From an uncultured Eubacteriales bacterium (GTDB lineage: Bacteria > Bacillota_I > Bacilli_A > RFN20 > CAG-288): DNA of 37,905 nt. Location: the NCBI GenBank assembly GCA_900316035.1, contig ONBI01000012.1, forward strand, positions 1 to 37,905, in the 5' to 3' direction. The translations under genes were made by a program, and so were the position numbers. Below, in pieces: positions 23,900 through 32,855 of the stretch. Each line of letters starts with the position of its first letter. Positions within the stretch are counted from its first letter, which is position 1. The notes under the pieces were generated by a model. It ran no database searches. It had not been told where the DNA came from and saw only the letters and a list, made by a program, of their open reading frames with translations.

Positions 23900-26204
23900 G
23901 TTTCACACCTGCTCTTTCTAACGACGACTTGATACGCTGAGAAACGATCTTCGGCATGACCGTCTTCGGGGCACGCTTATCCAGTAGCCAGGTCGCCGCA
24001 TAATGCGTCTCACTGACTTTGAAGAACGGAGGTTCCTCTTCGAAGTCGATCGCTAAGGCGTACTTGTTACGGGCCGCGAAGGCATCGCCTTTCGGAGGGT
24101 TGAGAAGATAAGGCGGGGTACCCGGAATCGCTTCGAGTTTCTCGTGTGAATCGATATCCGGAATAGACGAAAGCAAAGCCCATGTATACGGATGACGAGG
24201 ATCGTAGAAGATCTCCGCCGCCGTACCGACTTCGACAATCTTACCGGCATACATGACCGCGACACGGTCCGCCATATTGGCAACGACACCTAAGTCGTGG
24301 GAGATGAAGATGATCGACATATGACGCTCTTTCTTCAGTCGGTTGATCAACTCAAGAATCTGCGCCTGAATAGTGACATCCAAAGCGGTAGTCGGTTCAT
24401 CGCAGATGAGGATCTCCGGGTTCGCAGTCAAAGCGATAGCGATGACGATACGCTGTCTCATACCGCCGGAGAACTCAAACGGATACTGGTTGAAACGGAC
24501 TTCCGGCTGAGGAATACCGACTTCCTTCATGACCTTCAAAGCAGCAGCTTTGGCTTCCGCGTGGGTGATCTTGAAATTGGCTTTGTATTCTTCTTTCGCT
24601 TTCGCTAAGGCTTTCTCGTGAGTATGAGCTTCCTTGTATTCGGCAAGCTTTTCCTCATGATCCTTCTGAAGCTTTTCTTTTTCTTTGGCCATCTTCTTTT
24701 CAGAAGCTTCTAAATCATCGAGATAGGACTTCTTTGCATCCGATAAGTCTTTTGCCGAAGCACGGTTCTTCTGTAACTGGTCCGTCTGCGAATTGAAATC
24801 CTGCTCTAACTGCAAAGCTTCTTCGCTCTGCTTCTTAGTCAGTTCCTCTAGAGCATTCTGATAGTTTACGTTTTCGCTTGCGACTTTAGAAGCATATTCT
24901 TCCTCAGAAATCTTGCCTTGGCTAAGCTCAGCGACTTTCGCCTCGTATTCTTTCTTCTTTTCGGCTTTATACTTCTGAATCTCGACATCGGCTTCTTTCT
25001 TCTTCGCATCCAAAGCTTTCTTCAGGGCCGGAGCCGTCGCCTTATATTCTTCAACCGCCTTCTTCTTACGGTCTTTTCCTAAAGAGGTAAGGCGTCTATG
25101 CTCCTTCTCCTTCTCTTGTTTCAGCTGAGCAACTTCTTTCCCTGCTTTTTCATTAAAGGAAGAAAAAGCCTTCACCGCCTCATCACGCTCTTTAGTAGCC
25201 TTCTCAACCTTAGCAGCAAGATCTGCCGGAAGAATGATAGTAACTTTCGGTTTCTCTGTTTGGGCGGTCTTCTTCGAAGCGGTTTTCTTTTCCGAAGGCG
25301 CATATAAAGCTACAATGCGTTTATGTTCTTTCGCCTTCTCTTTTTTCAGCTTAGCAATCTCTTTCTTTGCTGTTTTGCTATAGGCAGATAAGGCTTTCGC
25401 AGCTTCGTCACGCTCATGAGTAGCCTTCTCCCTTTCCGCAGCCTTCTCTTTCGGAAGCGAACGCAAAGCCGATTTTTTCAAAGAAAGATTATCGGAAAGT
25501 TCTTTTTCCTTACGTTGATAGACAGAGATTTCCTTATCGAATTTTTCATCGGAGAGTTGAACTTCATGATTGATAGCAGCATGTTCAAAAGCCGCCTTTT
25601 CTTTGAGAAGAGGACGCAAGGCAGCTTCCTTCAAAGAAAGATCATAAGAGAGTTCCTTCGCTTTACGCTGATAGGCGTAGATTTCCTTATCGTATTTTTC
25701 ATCCGAAAGCTCGACTTCACGGTCGGCTTTGGCAAATTCGGATTTCTTCTTGGCTTCGGCGTTCTTATAGGCGGCTTCTTCCTTCGAAATGAGATGGTCA
25801 CGGAGCGTCTTGAGTCGATTGGAATTGACAAGCATCGCTTCCGTAATCTGTTTTCCGACCTTCATAATCGGGTTAAGAGAAGAGAGCGGATCCTGGAAGA
25901 CCATACCGATCTTATGACCGCGGATGCGGTGGAATTCGGATTCATCGACCTTGGTAAGATCCTCTCCTTCATACATGACGGATCCTTCTTCGATGACCGC
26001 ATTGGCACTCAAAATGCCCATGATGGTCTTCGAAGTGACGGATTTACCAGAGCCCGATTCCCCGACGATGCAGAGAGTCTCCTCTTTGTAAAGATCGAAG
26101 GAGACACCGCGGACGGCGTGGACTAAGCCTTCGTCCGTTTTGAAGGAAACACGAAGATTCTTGACCGAAAGAATCGGTTCTTTCTTATTCTGTTCGTTTT
26201 CCAT
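23892..26204 (-). CDS. oppD: Oligopeptide ABC transporter ATPase OppD with giant coiled-coil insertion
   Basis: The 770-residue protein is more than twice the usual OppD length. Walker A GESGSGKSV (48-56), Q-loop MVFQDPLSSLNP (Gln104), signature FSGGMRQR (578-585), Walker B ILICDEP (598-604), H-loop FISHD and the C-terminal oligopeptide-transporter motif LEAIPGTPPYLLNPP are all present. Between Q-loop and signature, about residues 130-545 form a Lys/Glu/Ala-rich sequence predicted to be a long coiled coil, where normal OppD has a few dozen residues of helical subdomain. The insertion holds two pairs of internal repeats (separate entries). It begins one base after the oppC stop, with AAAGGA upstream. 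The insertion would project from the cytoplasmic nucleotide-binding domain. Confidence 0.94.
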   Translation of the reverse strand: MENEQNKKEPILSVKNLRVSFKTDEGLVHAVRGVSFDLYKEETLCIVGESGSGKSVTSKTIMGILSANAVIEEGSVMYEGEDLTKVDESEFHRIRGHKIGMVFQDPLSSLNPIMKVGKQITEAMLVNSNRLKTLRDHLISKEEAAYKNAEAKKKSEFAKADREVELSDEKYDKEIYAYQRKAKELSYDLSLKEAALRPLLKEKAAFEHAAINHEVQLSDEKFDKEISVYQRKEKELSDNLSLKKSALRSLPKEKAAEREKATHERDEAAKALSAYSKTAKKEIAKLKKEKAKEHKRIVALYAPSEKKTASKKTAQTEKPKVTIILPADLAAKVEKATKERDEAVKAFSSFNEKAGKEVAQLKQEKEKEHRRLTSLGKDRKKKAVEEYKATAPALKKALDAKKKEADVEIQKYKAEKKKEYEAKVAELSQGKISEEEYASKVASENVNYQNALEELTKKQSEEALQLEQDFNSQTDQLQKNRASAKDLSDAKKSYLDDLEASEKKMAKEKEKLQKDHEEKLAEYKEAHTHEKALAKAKEEYKANFKITHAEAKAAALKVMKEVGIPQPEVRFNQYPFEFSGGMRQRIVIAIALTANPEILICDEPTTALDVTIQAQILELINRLKKERHMSIIFISHDLGVVANMADRVAVMYAGKIVEVGTAAEIFYDPRHPYTWALLSSIPDIDSHEKLEAIPGTPPYLLNPPKGDAFAARNKYALAIDFEEEPPFFKVSETHYAATWLLDKRAPKTVMPKIVSQRIKSSLERAGVKHD
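25080..25424 (-). repeat. OppD internal repeat B, two copies
   Basis: Copy 1 (25305-25424, residues 261-300) begins ATHERDEAAKALSAYSKTAK; copy 2 (25080-25199, residues 336-375) begins ATKERDEAVKAFSSFNEKAG. Both end in EHKRI or EHRRL. The copies are about 55-60 percent identical over 40 residues and are separated by a Ser/Thr/Pro-containing linker of about 35 residues. Confidence 0.8.
25437..25718 (-). repeat. OppD internal repeat A, two copies
   Basis: Copy 1 (25590-25718, residues 163-205) begins EVELSDEKYDKEIYAYQRKA; copy 2 (25437-25565, residues 214-256) begins EVQLSDEKFDKEISVYQRKE. Identity is high over 43 residues, so the duplication is more recent than that of repeat B. Confidence 0.88.
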
Positions 26205-26205
26205 A

Positions 26206-28497
26206 CTAGTCGGTTCCTTTCAAAGACGGGTTAAACGCATCACGTAAACCGTTACCGAAGAGGTTGAAGCAGATCATCAATAACGAAATGATGATGGCAG
26301 GAATAATAAGCTGACTCGGATAGTTGCTTAAGTAAGCCTGGTTCTTCGAGAGAATGACACCGAGAGAATCAAGGTTGGAGAATCCTAAGCCTAAGTAAGA
26401 GATCGTCGCTTCATCGAAGACGACCGACGGAATCATCAGGATCGAACGGGTGATGATGGTACCGATGGCGTTAGGAAGAATATGACGGAAGATAAGACGA
26501 GGGGATTTTGCCCCTAAGGTCTTCGCCGCTAAAACATATTCTCGATCACGGTAACGGTAGAACTGACTTCGTGTCGTCGAAGCCGTTCCGATCCAGCCCG
26601 TCAAGCAGAGAGCAAGAGCGAAGACGAAGAAGGTCTGACCCATCTTCAGCGTCAGTACCGTCATCAAGACAATCCACGGAATACCGCCTAAGATATCGGT
26701 GAAACGTTCCATGATGATATCGACCGAACCACCGAAATAACCAGAGACAGAGCCCCAGATAACACCGATGAAGATGTTGATGGCAGCGACGATGATACCT
26801 AATAAAAGCGAAGTACGTAAACCGGAGAAGACATACTTCAGCATATCTTTTCCCTGATACTCCGTACCGAAGATATGAATCGGAATCGAAGAATAACCGA
26901 GATATCGATACATCAGGACGGTACCTTTGATCGCATAGATGTTATTACCCTGATCGACAGCGCTCGAAAGCGATTTGACATAGACTGTCTCATCCGCTTT
27001 CTTAGCCAGTTCTTCATTCTCCGTAACAAAGTCATCCTTAGAGGAATCGGCGGTCTTCAAAGAGAGAATATGATAGGCATAAGGATTCTCTTCCGTCCCG
27101 GTCTTACCGGAAAGATCGTAAGTGACATAACCGGCTTTCTTCCAGTCTTCCAAAGTCTTCTGACTGATTTCGAAATCTTTACGGAGGCCATACGTATTGA
27201 GATAGGCATCGACCGTCAGAGTGCAGCGGCTAGCCTGAACATCAATCGCTTCAAAACGTTTTTTGGAACGGGACTTCCAATAATGCGTATTGATCTGTGA
27301 AGAACCGTTCTGTTCCTGCAAAACCATGGAGTTGGCATCGGCAACCTGACCATTCGAGAGAACATAGGAGTTTTCCCCGCCGAAAGAACGGTTGCGGAGA
27401 TTGGCTCTGGCAACATTTCCTAACGCGGAACCGTCTTTCTTTGTTCCGGTGATCTCAAACTTGCTGACGAAGAGAGAATCCTCATCGTTGATACCGCAGC
27501 TCTTATAAAGGCCGAGAGAGAACTGACCTGTTCCGGAAGTGACGGTCTTGTAATCTTTTTCTGCCATAGCCGCAACATTCTTATCGGCTTCGCTGCTGCT
27601 CTCCGTGATCGATTCCCACGGGCGATGAGAAGAATCCTCATAATACGCCGTGATCAGATCATTGACAGAGAAAGTGATATCCGAGCGGGAAGTGACCTGA
27701 GCACCAGCCATCTTCTCTTCCGGTTTCGGTTCGGCGACGATAGTGCCATAATGCTTGGTAGCATTGAGAGTATAGAAATTGCTCGAAGTCCCCTGGGGAA
27801 CCGCTAAAAGAACCGAATATTCGGTCAGAGCAGAATCGATGGTCGTACCTAACGAATAGGTGATCTGATAATTGTTGTTTTTGAGATCGAACGCCATCGG
27901 CTGGAAATAGAGGTAACAGATATCGCCGTTCTCTTTCCCATCGCCTTTGCAGGTGACCTGCGCATAACCGCCTTGTCCATCCTCTACCGCTGTCGTCAGA
28001 TAGCTGGTCTTGAAATCGGAGATATCTACAATAACATCGGGATCGGTGAAATCCGAACCATCGATGAGAAGCGGTTTTCCATCGCTTCCATAAAGCGTAT
28101 TGCCATCTGCATCCCTTTGGAAAGGATACGTCTGGTTCTTATATTTGCGGGTACCATCCCAGAAGCCGCTTCCGGCAGGATTGAGCTTCATCGGAAGGTT
28201 TGTCTCGTAGTTATGACGATTAGAGATATCGTAAGGGATGATATCGGTCGGTAAGATAAGAGCTAAAAGGAAGAGGACACCCAAAATGATACCGCCGACA
28301 ACGGAGGACTTGTTCTTGCGGAACCGGTTCATGGCATCGGCCATGAAAGTAGTCGGTTTCGTGGTGAACTTAACATCGTGAATCTTCTTATCCTGCTGAA
28401 CGAAAGTGAACTTCGCATCGTCGACTTTCGCACCATCGGCCGCGGAAGCTTCTTCGCCCGCAAGATAGAACAACGATTTATTTTCTTGTTCGCTCAT
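26206..28497 (-). CDS. oppC: Oligopeptide ABC transporter permease OppC with large extracytoplasmic domain
   Basis: The 763-residue permease is about 2.5 times the normal OppC length. A cytoplasmic N-terminus of 60 residues leads into helix 1 (about 66-88, SSVVGGIILGVLFLLALILP). Residues 89-555 form one hydrophilic, probably external domain with no motif I recognise, rich in Asp, Asn, Thr and Tyr. The remaining 205 residues carry the five other helices and the EAA loop (EYVLAAKTLGAKSPRLIFRHILPN) of the DppC/OppC family. The start overlaps the oppB stop by 4 bases (ATGA) and has GGGAG upstream. The domain may shape peptide hand-over from OppA; this is inferred. Confidence 0.92.
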   Translation of the reverse strand: MSEQENKSLFYLAGEEASAADGAKVDDAKFTFVQQDKKIHDVKFTTKPTTFMADAMNRFRKNKSSVVGGIILGVLFLLALILPTDIIPYDISNRHNYETNLPMKLNPAGSGFWDGTRKYKNQTYPFQRDADGNTLYGSDGKPLLIDGSDFTDPDVIVDISDFKTSYLTTAVEDGQGGYAQVTCKGDGKENGDICYLYFQPMAFDLKNNNYQITYSLGTTIDSALTEYSVLLAVPQGTSSNFYTLNATKHYGTIVAEPKPEEKMAGAQVTSRSDITFSVNDLITAYYEDSSHRPWESITESSSEADKNVAAMAEKDYKTVTSGTGQFSLGLYKSCGINDEDSLFVSKFEITGTKKDGSALGNVARANLRNRSFGGENSYVLSNGQVADANSMVLQEQNGSSQINTHYWKSRSKKRFEAIDVQASRCTLTVDAYLNTYGLRKDFEISQKTLEDWKKAGYVTYDLSGKTGTEENPYAYHILSLKTADSSKDDFVTENEELAKKADETVYVKSLSSAVDQGNNIYAIKGTVLMYRYLGYSSIPIHIFGTEYQGKDMLKYVFSGLRTSLLLGIIVAAINIFIGVIWGSVSGYFGGSVDIIMERFTDILGGIPWIVLMTVLTLKMGQTFFVFALALCLTGWIGTASTTRSQFYRYRDREYVLAAKTLGAKSPRLIFRHILPNAIGTIITRSILMIPSVVFDEATISYLGLGFSNLDSLGVILSKNQAYLSNYPSQLIIPAIIISLLMICFNLFGNGLRDAFNPSLKGTD

Positions 28498-29540
28498 GCT
28501 GCTTTTGCTCCCATACGGATACGAGGATCGATGATACCATAGCTAAGATCGACTAAGAGGTTAGCAAGTAAACCGATCATGGTATAAACGGCCATATCGA
28601 CAAGAAGAACGTTCCAGTCCTTGTAGGTGATGGCATTGACAAACAGGCCACCGATACCCGGAATGGAATAAAGCTGTTCGAGAATCATCGAACCGGAGAG
28701 AATACCGACGAATTCGCCGATGATCATCGGAACGATCGGGACCATCGAGTTACGTAAAGCGTGACGGACAATGCACTGGGTTCTGGTTAAACCCTTGGTT
28801 CTCGCTAAGAGTAAGAAGTCACTCGAGATGACTTCGGTAAGTTCAGCACGGGTATAACGGGTAAAACCGGCAACCGTACCGAAAACAAGCGAAAGAACAG
28901 GAATAACCATAGCGGCCGCATAAGCGCCAGCGCCACCGCTAGAAGGCCAATGCGAAGGAAGCCAACTGGTGTTATAGGAGAGAAGAAGCATCAAGACGGA
29001 AATCGTAACGAAGGAAGGAACCGAGATCATGACCATGACGAGAGTCGAGATGAGATGATCCGGCCATTTGTTCTTATTCAGAGCGGCGATAATACCGAAG
29101 ACGAAACCGAGCGGAACGGAGATGAGCATCGCGAAGATGTTGATGATAACCGTCGGCCCAAGACGGGACCAGATGATATCCATCGCGCCCGAACCCGGCT
29201 GAATCGCCGAAGAGGTTCCCCAGTTCCAGCTGGTGAAGATACCGGTGAGCCAAGCTCCATACTGACGGATGATCGGTTCACGGTAGAAGATATGCATGAT
29301 ACCGCTAGGATCCTGATACGTGAGGACCGCTTCGCCGTATCCCTGAATCGTATTCGAAGTTTCAAAAACGTAACCAAGGTTCGCTTGGTCACGCCAGAAG
29401 GCGTATTGGGCGGCTTCGTTGCCGGATACAACCGCATCCGGCAACATTTTGACGAGGAAGAAAGTCAGGGAGAGAATGATGAAGGTCGTCAGGATAAGCA
29501 ACCCGATTCGCTGAAGAGAATATTTGACAATATAAGGCAT
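28494..29540 (-). CDS. oppB: Oligopeptide ABC transporter permease OppB
   Basis: The 348-residue permease is close to the usual family size. It begins with the typical MPYIVKYSLQRIGLLILTTFIILSLTFF helix, has an extracytoplasmic segment of about 90 residues, and has the EAA loop FLLLARTKGLTRTQCIVRHALRN followed by SMVPIVPMIIGEF. It lies 21 bases after the oppA stop with no recognisable Shine-Dalgarno, and overlaps oppC by 4 bases. It is the only subunit of this transporter without a marked enlargement. Confidence 0.96.
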   Translation of the reverse strand: MPYIVKYSLQRIGLLILTTFIILSLTFFLVKMLPDAVVSGNEAAQYAFWRDQANLGYVFETSNTIQGYGEAVLTYQDPSGIMHIFYREPIIRQYGAWLTGIFTSWNWGTSSAIQPGSGAMDIIWSRLGPTVIINIFAMLISVPLGFVFGIIAALNKNKWPDHLISTLVMVMISVPSFVTISVLMLLLSYNTSWLPSHWPSSGGAGAYAAAMVIPVLSLVFGTVAGFTRYTRAELTEVISSDFLLLARTKGLTRTQCIVRHALRNSMVPIVPMIIGEFVGILSGSMILEQLYSIPGIGGLFVNAITYKDWNVLLVDMAVYTMIGLLANLLVDLSYGIIDPRIRMGAKAA

Positions 29541-29561
29541 TTTTGGAAAGCAAGAGACGGA

Positions 29562-32500
29562 TTATTTGCTAGTGGCTTTGACACCCTTGTAGGTGAGAAG
29601 AGTCAAAGTCGAAGAAAGTGCAGTATTGGCATCATTCAGAGTCGCATGATAGGTAAGGGTGAGAAGGACCGTGTTGACATCCGAACCGGCGGCAACCTTA
29701 CCGCTAGTCGTATCCTGCGCAACGGCAGTGTTGAAATCTTTGCTGATGGTAAGCGTATAGACATGATCCGTATCTGTCTTCTTTAAGGTCGCATAGCCGC
29801 CCGTCGCAGTAATAGTCTGATCCGAAGAAGCGGCAAAGGCAGAGACATCAAAGGTAGCCTTCGCAGCGGAGTTGTTCGAAAGTGCAATGTTGATCTTCGT
29901 CGCACCACCCTGAAGCAGAGTCTCGAAGGATAAGCGATAAGTGACAGACTGATCGGTATCGCTGACAGCATCATACTTATAAACCGTTGCACCGGCGCTT
30001 CTCGTAGAAACGTTCTTGACGTTAGCAACCGAGCCGTCGTTACCTAAGACAACACCGATGGTGGCCGCTTTCCATAAGCCATCGTAAGACCAACGTTTGC
30101 CATCGTAGGTGACGTAGTTCTTGCTTTCATCATCGCCGTTTGCAGCGCTGTATAAGCCAGAACCTAAAGTCGCGGTATCCGCACCCCAGTTAAGAGTGAA
30201 GCCAGAAGAGTTATCGGACTTGAGAACTTCAAGGAAGTTGATCGGGTCGAGGGCGTTACCGGAGATAGAGCCGAAGCCTAAGTCGAATTCACCTCTTCTC
30301 ATAAGGTTATAGACTTCGTTGTAATCGGCGTTACCACCGGTCTCATGGAGATCGAGTTCGAACATACCGTTATAGTCTTCGTCCGAAACCTGCTGGAAGA
30401 CCTGTTTGACATAGGTGAAGACATCGGAGTAATCGGATTTATCGTTGGTGTTCATCCACTCCATATCGATCGGGACGATCCACGGGTTAGTGGAGGAACC
30501 GGCACCAGCTCCGGAATTCTTCGAATTGAACTGTTTCTTTCCCACCATCGGAAGAAGAACCTGATCAATGGCTTTCACAAGTTCGTCTCTGGCAGCGGTG
30601 AGGTTATAACCGTAAGTTTCCGGATAACGATCCGCTAAGACCGCCTTATGGGCATCGGTGGAGTTGTAAGAAACACCGGTTTCCGGATCGATAAGGTAGT
30701 TATCGGAGAAGTAATCCTGCGTCGGAGTCATACCACGGGATTCGCAGATTTCCTGACGGTTGATGGAATAGGAGAGGAAGTTGAGGAAGTGGATGTTCGA
30801 CATATACGGTTTGACAGCAGTCGTCGCACGATCGTAAGTCTTCATCCAGTTGTTCGTCGAAGTGACAGAAGCACCATGCTGGTAGATAGTACCGGTCGGA
30901 CCGAAGCGGTTGAGCCACTGATCCTGAGTGCTGGCGTTGACGTTGAGCTTGAAGTTCGAGTCACCTAAGGTCTTGTATTTTCTCCAAGAGGCACCCTGAT
31001 TGGAAGTGCCGGAATCGGCACTGAAATCCGACTTGAGATCATCCTTGTTCGGGGCATAAGAATCGGTTTCACCGGCTAAGAAGTGGTTCTTCGCTTCGGA
31101 AGTTTCCGAAACCCAGTAATAGGAAATACCGGCAATCTGATAAACCTTACGGGTGGTCGTCTCAGTCTGACCATTGACGACCTGAGTCAGAGTATCGGTC
31201 TGATGGAAGTACTGATCGTTCTTCTTGAAGTTGACGACCTGAGCATTCCAGTCCTCGATATAATAAGGACCAGTCGAGAGCATCGTATCGGTCGGCTTGA
31301 TATCGGAACCACGGCTCTTACCTAAGGTAGCCGGAGTCCAATACTTGATGAAAGATTCCGGAAGAGGCGAATAAAGGGAAGAAGAAAGCTGATACATCGC
31401 ATAGAAAGTGGTGCAAGGAGAGAGAAGGTTGAATTCGATAAAGTCGCCCTTATCGTCATGGCCAGTGTAAATGTTGCTGCCCATGTCTTTATTCCATTCG
31501 GTATCATTCCAAAGTGCAGTGGAATCACCGGTGTTGTTGCTAGCAGTCTTGTTGTAGTAACTGGCAGCACCTTCAAAACCGGAAGTACCGGTCGTCATTT
31601 CGGCGCCACGATACTGGGCATTCCAAGCGGTCAGCATCATCTTGATCGGAGTGAGATAATCGTCAAGAACAACTTTCTGACCATCGTACTTCTTCGATTC
31701 GGCAACCGAAGAATTGGAGCGATAGACCGGAGCCTTATCGCCCGTACGGAGATGGATTCTCCATCTTTTGTTGTAGTTGTAACGGGCATCACTCGAAGCG
31801 ATTTCGGCACCCGGAGTCTTGACCGAACCATCGGCATTGGTCGTTGGTTCCTCAACCGCGATAGGAGCATCATCGGTCGAAAGAGACGGATACCACTCAT
31901 AACCATCGTTGGTGGCATTCATACGGGTAGCGAAATAAGCGTTGGCGATGTAATCGTAAACAGACGAGACATCGCTGCCGGACGCGTTCATCGCGTTCGC
32001 ATGAGACGGTAAGGAAGTCGTCGCAATATTGTAATAATTCGGCTTATTGGAAATGGACTTGGTAAGAGGACCATTGAGAACACCTTCACGGGTCGTACCC
32101 CAACCATAACCGGAGATATAAGACTTCGGCTGCGGGACATAACGGCTGTTGTAGCAGATCTGAGAACCATTGGAGAAAATGGTGATACCAGTGAGGTAGT
32201 TATCGACAGCGTACTTTTCCAGAGCGCCTAAGATGTTGGCTTTTTCGTCATAGCTCTGGGTAGCAAAGCTATAACCGCCATTAGCGGTCGAAGAGTCAGT
32301 GACGGTGAAACCTAAAACCAGTTTCGAATTGCTGTCGCTTGCTAAAGAGACAGTAACGGAAGCAGAACCGGCCTTTAAAGCCGAAAGCTTACCAGTAGCA
32401 GAAACAGAAACAACGGACTCATCGCTTGAAGCATAGGTGAAGGAACCGGTGACGGTCGTATCGATCATGGACGGGACTAACGCCGCATCCTGTTCGCCGA

Positions 32501-32705
32501 CTGTCAAAGCAAGGCCTTCCGCATCCTCTTCGTAGACATGTCCACGGAACGAAACCGTGAACGTGCTGTCATGAACAACATGGGAGCTATTGTGGCCCGA
32601 GTTCGAGTTGCCAGTGTTGGAACTGGTCTTGCCCTGGTTGCAAGAAGCCAGCAACATAATCGGAACAATCGAGGCAAAAGCTAAGATTCTTCTCGTTTTT
32701 TTCAT
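29562..32705 (-). CDS. oppA: Oligopeptide-binding lipoprotein OppA with Big_2-like domain, enlarged
   Basis: The 1047-residue lipoprotein captures peptides for the Opp permease. The lipobox is LLASC (Cys22), followed by an Asn/Ser/Gly/His linker. Residues about 47-137 form an immunoglobulin-like Big_2 domain (GSFTYASSDESVVSVSATGK and KAGSASVTVSL are diagnostic in form). The family-5 solute-binding domain follows (PLPESFIKYWTPATLG, LSTGPYYIEDWN, NFLSYSINRQEICES, EFDLGFGSISGNALDP). The last 140 residues are a beta-rich extension. Normal OppA has about 540 residues. AGGAGGAT lies 8 bases before the ATG. The promoter TTGACT-16-TAAAAT and a cre-like palindrome lie upstream. Confidence 0.94.
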   Translation of the reverse strand: MKKTRRILAFASIVPIMLLASCNQGKTSSNTGNSNSGHNSSHVVHDSTFTVSFRGHVYEEDAEGLALTVGEQDAALVPSMIDTTVTGSFTYASSDESVVSVSATGKLSALKAGSASVTVSLASDSNSKLVLGFTVTDSSTANGGYSFATQSYDEKANILGALEKYAVDNYLTGITIFSNGSQICYNSRYVPQPKSYISGYGWGTTREGVLNGPLTKSISNKPNYYNIATTSLPSHANAMNASGSDVSSVYDYIANAYFATRMNATNDGYEWYPSLSTDDAPIAVEEPTTNADGSVKTPGAEIASSDARYNYNKRWRIHLRTGDKAPVYRSNSSVAESKKYDGQKVVLDDYLTPIKMMLTAWNAQYRGAEMTTGTSGFEGAASYYNKTASNNTGDSTALWNDTEWNKDMGSNIYTGHDDKGDFIEFNLLSPCTTFYAMYQLSSSLYSPLPESFIKYWTPATLGKSRGSDIKPTDTMLSTGPYYIEDWNAQVVNFKKNDQYFHQTDTLTQVVNGQTETTTRKVYQIAGISYYWVSETSEAKNHFLAGETDSYAPNKDDLKSDFSADSGTSNQGASWRKYKTLGDSNFKLNVNASTQDQWLNRFGPTGTIYQHGASVTSTNNWMKTYDRATTAVKPYMSNIHFLNFLSYSINRQEICESRGMTPTQDYFSDNYLIDPETGVSYNSTDAHKAVLADRYPETYGYNLTAARDELVKAIDQVLLPMVGKKQFNSKNSGAGAGSSTNPWIVPIDMEWMNTNDKSDYSDVFTYVKQVFQQVSDEDYNGMFELDLHETGGNADYNEVYNLMRRGEFDLGFGSISGNALDPINFLEVLKSDNSSGFTLNWGADTATLGSGLYSAANGDDESKNYVTYDGKRWSYDGLWKAATIGVVLGNDGSVANVKNVSTRSAGATVYKYDAVSDTDQSVTYRLSFETLLQGGATKINIALSNNSAAKATFDVSAFAASSDQTITATGGYATLKKTDTDHVYTLTISKDFNTAVAQDTTSGKVAAGSDVNTVLLTLTYHATLNDANTALSSTLTLLTYKGVKATSK

Positions 32706-32762
32706 AGGGTTATCCTCCTGATTTTCGTGCAGGGAAAACGGCGTAGGGTATTAAATATATAT

Positions 32763-32790
32763 ATTTTATAATTTCTGAAAAGCTAGTCAA
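32763..32790 (-). promoter_or_regulatory. Promoter of the opp operon
   Basis: On the minus strand TTGACT (32785-32790) is followed after 16 bases by TAAAAT (32763-32768). It lies 58 bases upstream of the oppA ATG. Confidence 0.6.
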
Positions 32791-32833
32791 CCTTGTTCTC
32801 CCCAGCGAGGGAAATTTAAGAAAAGATTAAGGA

Positions 32834-32847
32834 TTAAAGCGCTTTCG
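32834..32847 (-). promoter_or_regulatory. cre-like palindrome upstream of oppA
   Basis: The minus strand reads CGAAAGCGCTTTAA, with the perfect core AAAGCGCTTT (32836-32845). Two of the ten fixed positions of the cre consensus (both at the ends) differ. It lies about 45 bases upstream of the opp -35 box, directly after the stop codon region of the next gene. Confidence 0.4.
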
Positions 32848-32855
32848 TAATTTCT

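Noticed and set aside
14298..28496. Possible use of TGA as tryptophan (code 4)
   Set aside because: Several genes end at TGA with their normal C-termini (metG, MBL hydrolase, oppB, oppD), and tryptophans are TGG.
28950..29786. Open frame of 278 codons antisense to oppB and the oppA 3' end
   Set aside because: It crosses two real genes of one operon and its translation is low-complexity Arg/Asp-rich without motifs.
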